A stretch of 64,000 nucleotides of DNA from positions 66,326 through 130,325 of the forward strand of contig NZ_JADYWE010000002.1 in the NCBI RefSeq assembly GCF_015864955.1, read 5' to 3'. The position numbers were made by a program, and so were the translations under genes. This document shows, piece by piece, positions 60,670 to 64,000 of the stretch. Positions within the stretch are counted from its first letter, which is position 1. Every line of letters begins with the position of its first letter. Below the pieces are notes generated by a model that was not told the DNA's origin, searched no databases, and saw nothing but the letters and a program-made list of their open reading frames with translations. Source of the stretch: Salinibacterium sp. NK8237 (lineage in GTDB: Bacteria; Actinomycetota; Actinomycetes; Actinomycetales; Microbacteriaceae).

Positions 60670-62138
60670 TTCTTGAAGTCGTCTTTGTGCTGGCGCTGAT
60701 TCTCGGTGGTGCCGCTCTTGTCCAGGTTGCCGGTGCCCGCGGACTCGGCGTTCCTATCCTCGGAGCGGCTACCGGCCTCGCGCTCTACCTCTGCATCACG
60801 GCTTTCCAAGTTCTGACGCCCATCACGAGCTCGCCGCTTCTCACGCTGATTCTTACGGTTGCTCTCCCGATCGCGCTGTGGGGCTGGCGCCGCTTCCACG
60901 GTGCCAACCTTCCGCTTCGTCCGCTCTGGGCAGGTATCATCGTGGCCGGTGTGGTTGGTGCTGTTGCGTTCTTCCGTGCGATACCTCAGGTGGCGTGGTC
61001 GAACGACAGCCTCAACTACCTGCTCAACGGTTCTCTGATCGCGAGCAACAACATCACGGTTGCTTCGACGGCGCTGTTGCCCAAGCGGCTCATCGGAGTG
61101 CCTGGACTTCACGCTGTGGCAAACCTCGGCGGTGAGCTTTACGTGCAGTCGATTACGCCGCTGATTTCGGCGCTCGTGCTTGCTGTGCTCGGGTGGATGG
61201 TGTGGCAGTCGCTCTCGACGCGACTGAGCAAGCGCGCGCTCGTGCTGCTGATCGGTGCCGGACTGCTGTTTCTCGTGTCGATGAACCGTTTCGTATTCCA
61301 TGCTTTCTATCTCAACGGGCACCTGCTGTTCGCTCTGTTCATGCTCGTCGTTGTCGGTGGCGGTTGGATGCTCGTCTCCTGCGACTCCGTGAGCAAAACT
61401 GCGCTCATCACCGCGATGAGTCTCGCCGTCGGTGCTCTCATTTTCATTCGAGCAGAGTCATCAATCCTTGTCATCCTGATGCTCTTGCCGATCATCTTCG
61501 ATGACTCGGTGAGCAGGCTGCACAAAACGATTCTGTTGGCTGTTTTAGGGGTCGCGACGATCGGATGGCAGTCGTTCATGGTGGCGATCTACCTCGCGCA
61601 GCAACAGTCAGTGGGCTTCGAGATCTGGGGCATCTTGGGCTTGGGTGTCGCAATTCTTGCCGTCATTCCCCTGCTCGGATGGAGCGCGCTTATGAAGCGC
61701 AGTCGCATTTTCTTGCTGCTCGCCGAAGGCATGCTGTGGCTGGCCCTCGTCGTGCTCGCGGTTCGCACTCCCCAGATTCTCAAAGACAGCCTCACGGCCA
61801 CTTTTGCGAACGTTGTCGAAGGCGCGGGCTCGTGGGGGCTGTCGCTCCTCTTTATCGGGGCGCTCCTCGTTCTGGCATCCTTTATTGCCGTTCCCCACAG
61901 CGTCCACTTGCGTTTTCCGCTGACGAGCTTCATCCCATTAGGGTTCCTGCTGGCGTACTTGCGAGACGCGGCGTATCGCGTTGGTGACGGTGACTCGCTC
62001 AATCGCATGTGGATCCAACTCATCCCGGTTGCACTGTTCTACGTGCTGATTGCCTTGGGCATCGGTGAGTGGCGCCGTCGATCTACCGCTGCGGGGCAGG
62101 CTCCCGCGTCGGTGACCTCAGACACGCAGTCGATATAG
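60666..62138 (+). CDS. Polytopic membrane protein, possible surface-polymer enzyme
   Basis: Twelve or more hydrophobic segments over 490 residues, from ILEVVFVLALILGGAALVQVAGARGL to VALFYVLIALGIGEWRRR. A hydrophilic loop with VAWSNDSLNYLLNGSLIASNNITV after the third or fourth helix recalls the first extracytoplasmic loop of GT-C glycosyltransferases (acidic, early). I cannot confirm the family. Coupled to the preceding gene, followed by the nitroreductase-family gene after 76 bp. Confidence 0.7.
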   Translation: MILEVVFVLALILGGAALVQVAGARGLGVPILGAATGLALYLCITAFQVLTPITSSPLLTLILTVALPIALWGWRRFHGANLPLRPLWAGIIVAGVVGAVAFFRAIPQVAWSNDSLNYLLNGSLIASNNITVASTALLPKRLIGVPGLHAVANLGGELYVQSITPLISALVLAVLGWMVWQSLSTRLSKRALVLLIGAGLLFLVSMNRFVFHAFYLNGHLLFALFMLVVVGGGWMLVSCDSVSKTALITAMSLAVGALIFIRAESSILVILMLLPIIFDDSVSRLHKTILLAVLGVATIGWQSFMVAIYLAQQQSVGFEIWGILGLGVAILAVIPLLGWSALMKRSRIFLLLAEGMLWLALVVLAVRTPQILKDSLTATFANVVEGAGSWGLSLLFIGALLVLASFIAVPHSVHLRFPLTSFIPLGFLLAYLRDAAYRVGDGDSLNRMWIQLIPVALFYVLIALGIGEWRRRSTAAGQAPASVTSDTQSI

Positions 62139-62214
62139 TTGCTGTGGCGTGCTTGTGCCCGGATTTAGTTGAGCGGGTGCGGCGCCTTTTTGCGTTCTGG
62201 AGTGCGGAGAGAAC

Positions 62215-63297
62215 TTGCTGAAGAAACTGAAAGCTATCGCGACACATCTGTTGGCGATCACGTGGATTCGAAAAACCTACGAACTTGTCAATCGCGTATT
62301 TCTCGAGACGTTCGGCTCGAGTCGAATTCTGGCGCACTTTTTCTACATGTTCTCGTTCTTGGCGTTCAACCGCGAGCAGGCGGCAGTGCTGCGCGGCCGC
62401 CGCAATTACTACCGCAACAAGAACCAAGACCGCACTTCGCGGGTAGAGCTTCGCCGCAATATCCACCGCCTCGAGAAGGGCATCATCATGATGCCGCGGC
62501 GCGATGTCTTTGCGCGCGATTACATCACCGAGACGGTGGAGTTCTACGAACTGGCTGCGCGCCAGTGCTCCACCGACCCCAACTCACTCGAGACGAGCGA
62601 GGTCGAGTGGGCTCATAACGTGCTCACCGAGTACTTCCGAGTCAGCACCGGCTCGGACCCTGTCGTGGATGCTGCGCGCACACGTTTCTCCGAACTCAGC
62701 TACAGCCCCGCTGACACCAGCAAAGTTCCGTACGCCAAGAAGAACCTCTCCGACATCAGCTACGAACAGCTGCACGAGCTCGCGATGCAACGCCGCTCGG
62801 TGCGCTGGTTCGAACAGAAGCCTGTGCCGCGAGAGTTGGTCGACAAGGCTCTGATCATCGGCCGCCAAGCGCCAACAGCGTGCAACCGGCTTCCTTATGA
62901 ATTCCGTGTTTTTGATGATCCGGAAATGGTCAAGACTGTCGCCGGATTGCCGTTCGGTGCGGCCGGGTATGCGCAGAACATCCCGACCATCATCGTGGTT
63001 GTCGGCAAGCTCGAGAGCTACTTCAGCCCGCGCGATCGTCACGCGATCTACATCGACTCGTCGCTGGCAGCGATGTCGTTCATGTACGGCCTCGAGACTC
63101 TGGGCCTGAGTTCAAGCGTGATCAACTGGCCAGACTTTGAGCCCCTCGAAGCGAAGATGCAGAAGACTCTGGGTCTTGACGTGACCGATCGCGTGATCAT
63201 GCTGATTGCCGTCGGATACGCCAACCCCGACGGCCTCGTGCCGTACTCGCAGAAGAAGGAACTCGACACATTCCGCTCGTACAACCAGTTGCGATGA
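62215..63297 (+). CDS. Nitroreductase-family protein with extra N-terminal helical domain
   Basis: Residues about 185-355 are an FMN-type nitroreductase domain: ELAMQRRSVRWFEQKPVPRELVDKALIIGRQAPTACNRLPYEFRVFDDPEMV, then FGAAGYAQNIPTIIVVVG and the closing RVIMLIAVGYANPDGLVPYSQKK. The first 180 residues are basic and helical (RRNYYRNKNQDRTSRVELRRNIHRLEKG), not part of ordinary nitroreductases. Similar fusions occur in polysaccharide clusters, from memory. TTG 62215 has GGAGAG upstream. The stop overlaps the next gene (ATGA). Confidence 0.85.
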   Translation: MLKKLKAIATHLLAITWIRKTYELVNRVFLETFGSSRILAHFFYMFSFLAFNREQAAVLRGRRNYYRNKNQDRTSRVELRRNIHRLEKGIIMMPRRDVFARDYITETVEFYELAARQCSTDPNSLETSEVEWAHNVLTEYFRVSTGSDPVVDAARTRFSELSYSPADTSKVPYAKKNLSDISYEQLHELAMQRRSVRWFEQKPVPRELVDKALIIGRQAPTACNRLPYEFRVFDDPEMVKTVAGLPFGAAGYAQNIPTIIVVVGKLESYFSPRDRHAIYIDSSLAAMSFMYGLETLGLSSSVINWPDFEPLEAKMQKTLGLDVTDRVIMLIAVGYANPDGLVPYSQKKELDTFRSYNQLR

Positions 63298-64000
63298 CGA
63301 CGCCATCATCCTCGGGAGCGCGCAAGCGACTGCTGCGCTGGGGCCTCACCGTCGTTGTTCTTTCGCTAGTCGCAGTGTTGTTCTGGCGAGCTCTCGCCGA
63401 CAACTGGGTCGAGGTTCAGGCGCAACACCTGCAGTTCAATTGGCTCATGGTCGTGGCAGTGGTGCTCTTCGCGGTGGCGGTTCCGGTCTCAGGATTGTTG
63501 TGGGGCGCGATCGTCAACAGGCTGAGCCCGACGACCACGGTGACTCCGCGCGAGGCGATGGCGGTTCATTCGGCATCGTGGCTTCTCAAGTACGTCCCTG
63601 GCCAGGTCGGCTCGTTGCTCAACAAAGTGATCTGGGGCAAGAAGCGCGGCATCAGCCGCAGCATCATGGTTATCTCGTTTATCTACGAGAACGTGTTCCT
63701 ACAGGTGTCGTCAATCGTGCCGAGCGCAGCAATTCTGCTGGTGAGCGTTGGCCTCGTCATCTTCCAAGACAACCCTGTCACGGTATTGCTGCCGATTCTG
63801 GCGCTCATACCGCTGCTGATGGTTCTCGATCGTCGGCTTTTTCACCCCGTGCTCAATTTCGGCGCCAAGCGCATCCTCAAGCAAGAGCTCCCGCGCGAAT
63901 ACTTCTTGCCCCCGGCAGCGGTCGGTAGGTACCTCCTCGGGTTTGTAGTGCCGCGCGTCATCAACGGTGTCGGCTTCGTCTTCGTCGCGTCGTCGTTTCT
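63294..64000 (+). CDS. Flippase-like / lysylphosphatidylglycerol synthase TM-domain protein, 3' truncated by window end
   Basis: Partial: 235 codons to the right edge. Basic N-terminus then hydrophobic helices, with the family motif SASWLLKYVPGQVGSLLNKVIWGKKRG (WxxxYxPG-type loop of the UPF0104/flippase-like family), followed by two to three further helices. ATG 63294 overlaps the nitroreductase stop as ATGA. Members are found with polysaccharide or lipid-linked glycan genes, which fits the neighbours. Confidence 0.82.
   Translation, partial: MTTPSSSGARKRLLRWGLTVVVLSLVAVLFWRALADNWVEVQAQHLQFNWLMVVAVVLFAVAVPVSGLLWGAIVNRLSPTTTVTPREAMAVHSASWLLKYVPGQVGSLLNKVIWGKKRGISRSIMVISFIYENVFLQVSSIVPSAAILLVSVGLVIFQDNPVTVLLPILALIPLLMVLDRRLFHPVLNFGAKRILKQELPREYFLPPAAVGRYLLGFVVPRVINGVGFVFVASSF

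Overview
The window looks like chromosome of a high-GC Gram-positive actinobacterium, most likely Microbacteriaceae (this is inference; no 16S gene is present). The reasons are: frequent GTG starts, a complete-looking menaquinone gene set in an actinobacterial order, System II cytochrome c maturation genes next to it, an archaeal-type aspartyl-tRNA synthetase, a mycothiol-type arsenate reductase architecture, and many small actinobacterial families (DUF4229, PLDc_N-like).

Region 1 (1-21.3 kb) is respiratory housekeeping. After two small unknown genes and aspS comes a tightly overlapping operon: histidine phosphatase, TlpA-like lipoprotein thioredoxin, CcdA, ResB and CcsB. It resembles M. tuberculosis Rv0525-Rv0529. 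Menaquinone genes follow on both strands: menC, menB, menE, menA, menD, menF, ubiE/menG and a polyprenyl diphosphate synthase. Between and after them lie a PPK2 kinase, an ArsC and an FprA-type ferredoxin reductase.

Region 2 (21.3-30.9 kb): a leftward run yajQ, CPA1 antiporter, cardiolipin synthase; tRNA-Tyr; a NaChBac/NavAb-type voltage-gated sodium channel; an inositol monophosphatase; a large secreted or anchored M23 peptidase preceded by a structured leader and a small coupled upstream ORF; tRNA-Thr and tRNA-Met; a lipoprotein; a GNAT enzyme; and a stand-alone LysR-type HTH with a basic tail.

Region 3 (30.8-40.4 kb) is a sugar island. Xylose isomerase, ABC permease and ABC ATPase run left. 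A lipoprotein binding protein, a Gfo/Idh/MocA dehydrogenase, a sugar-phosphate isomerase-like TIM barrel and a ROK regulator run right from a shared control region. No xylulokinase is present.

Region 4 (40.4-44.8 kb): a quinone-reductase-like/DJ-1 operon divergent from a TetR regulator with two 18-bp operators 42 bp apart, a small membrane protein, and an unusual HTH-plus-ECF-S-like fusion. Region 5 (44.8-54.7 kb) is a maltodextrin locus: LacI regulator and alpha-glucosidase to the left; MalE, MalF, MalG and a GH13 amylase to the right. LacI-type operators lie at both promoters and no ATPase gene is present. Region 6 (53.8-64 kb): an epimerase, a polytopic membrane protein, a quinone reductase, the kbl-tdh threonine degradation pair, and the start of a surface-polymer-like cluster (membrane proteins, nitroreductase-family protein, flippase-like protein running off the end).

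The least expected signals are: short tandem duplications starting within about 11 nt of four stop codons; two small leader ORFs with strong Shine-Dalgarno sites that end in ATGA overlaps with the next gene; paired operators; GC-rich hairpins behind both ABC binding-protein genes; and the HTH/ECF-S fusion.
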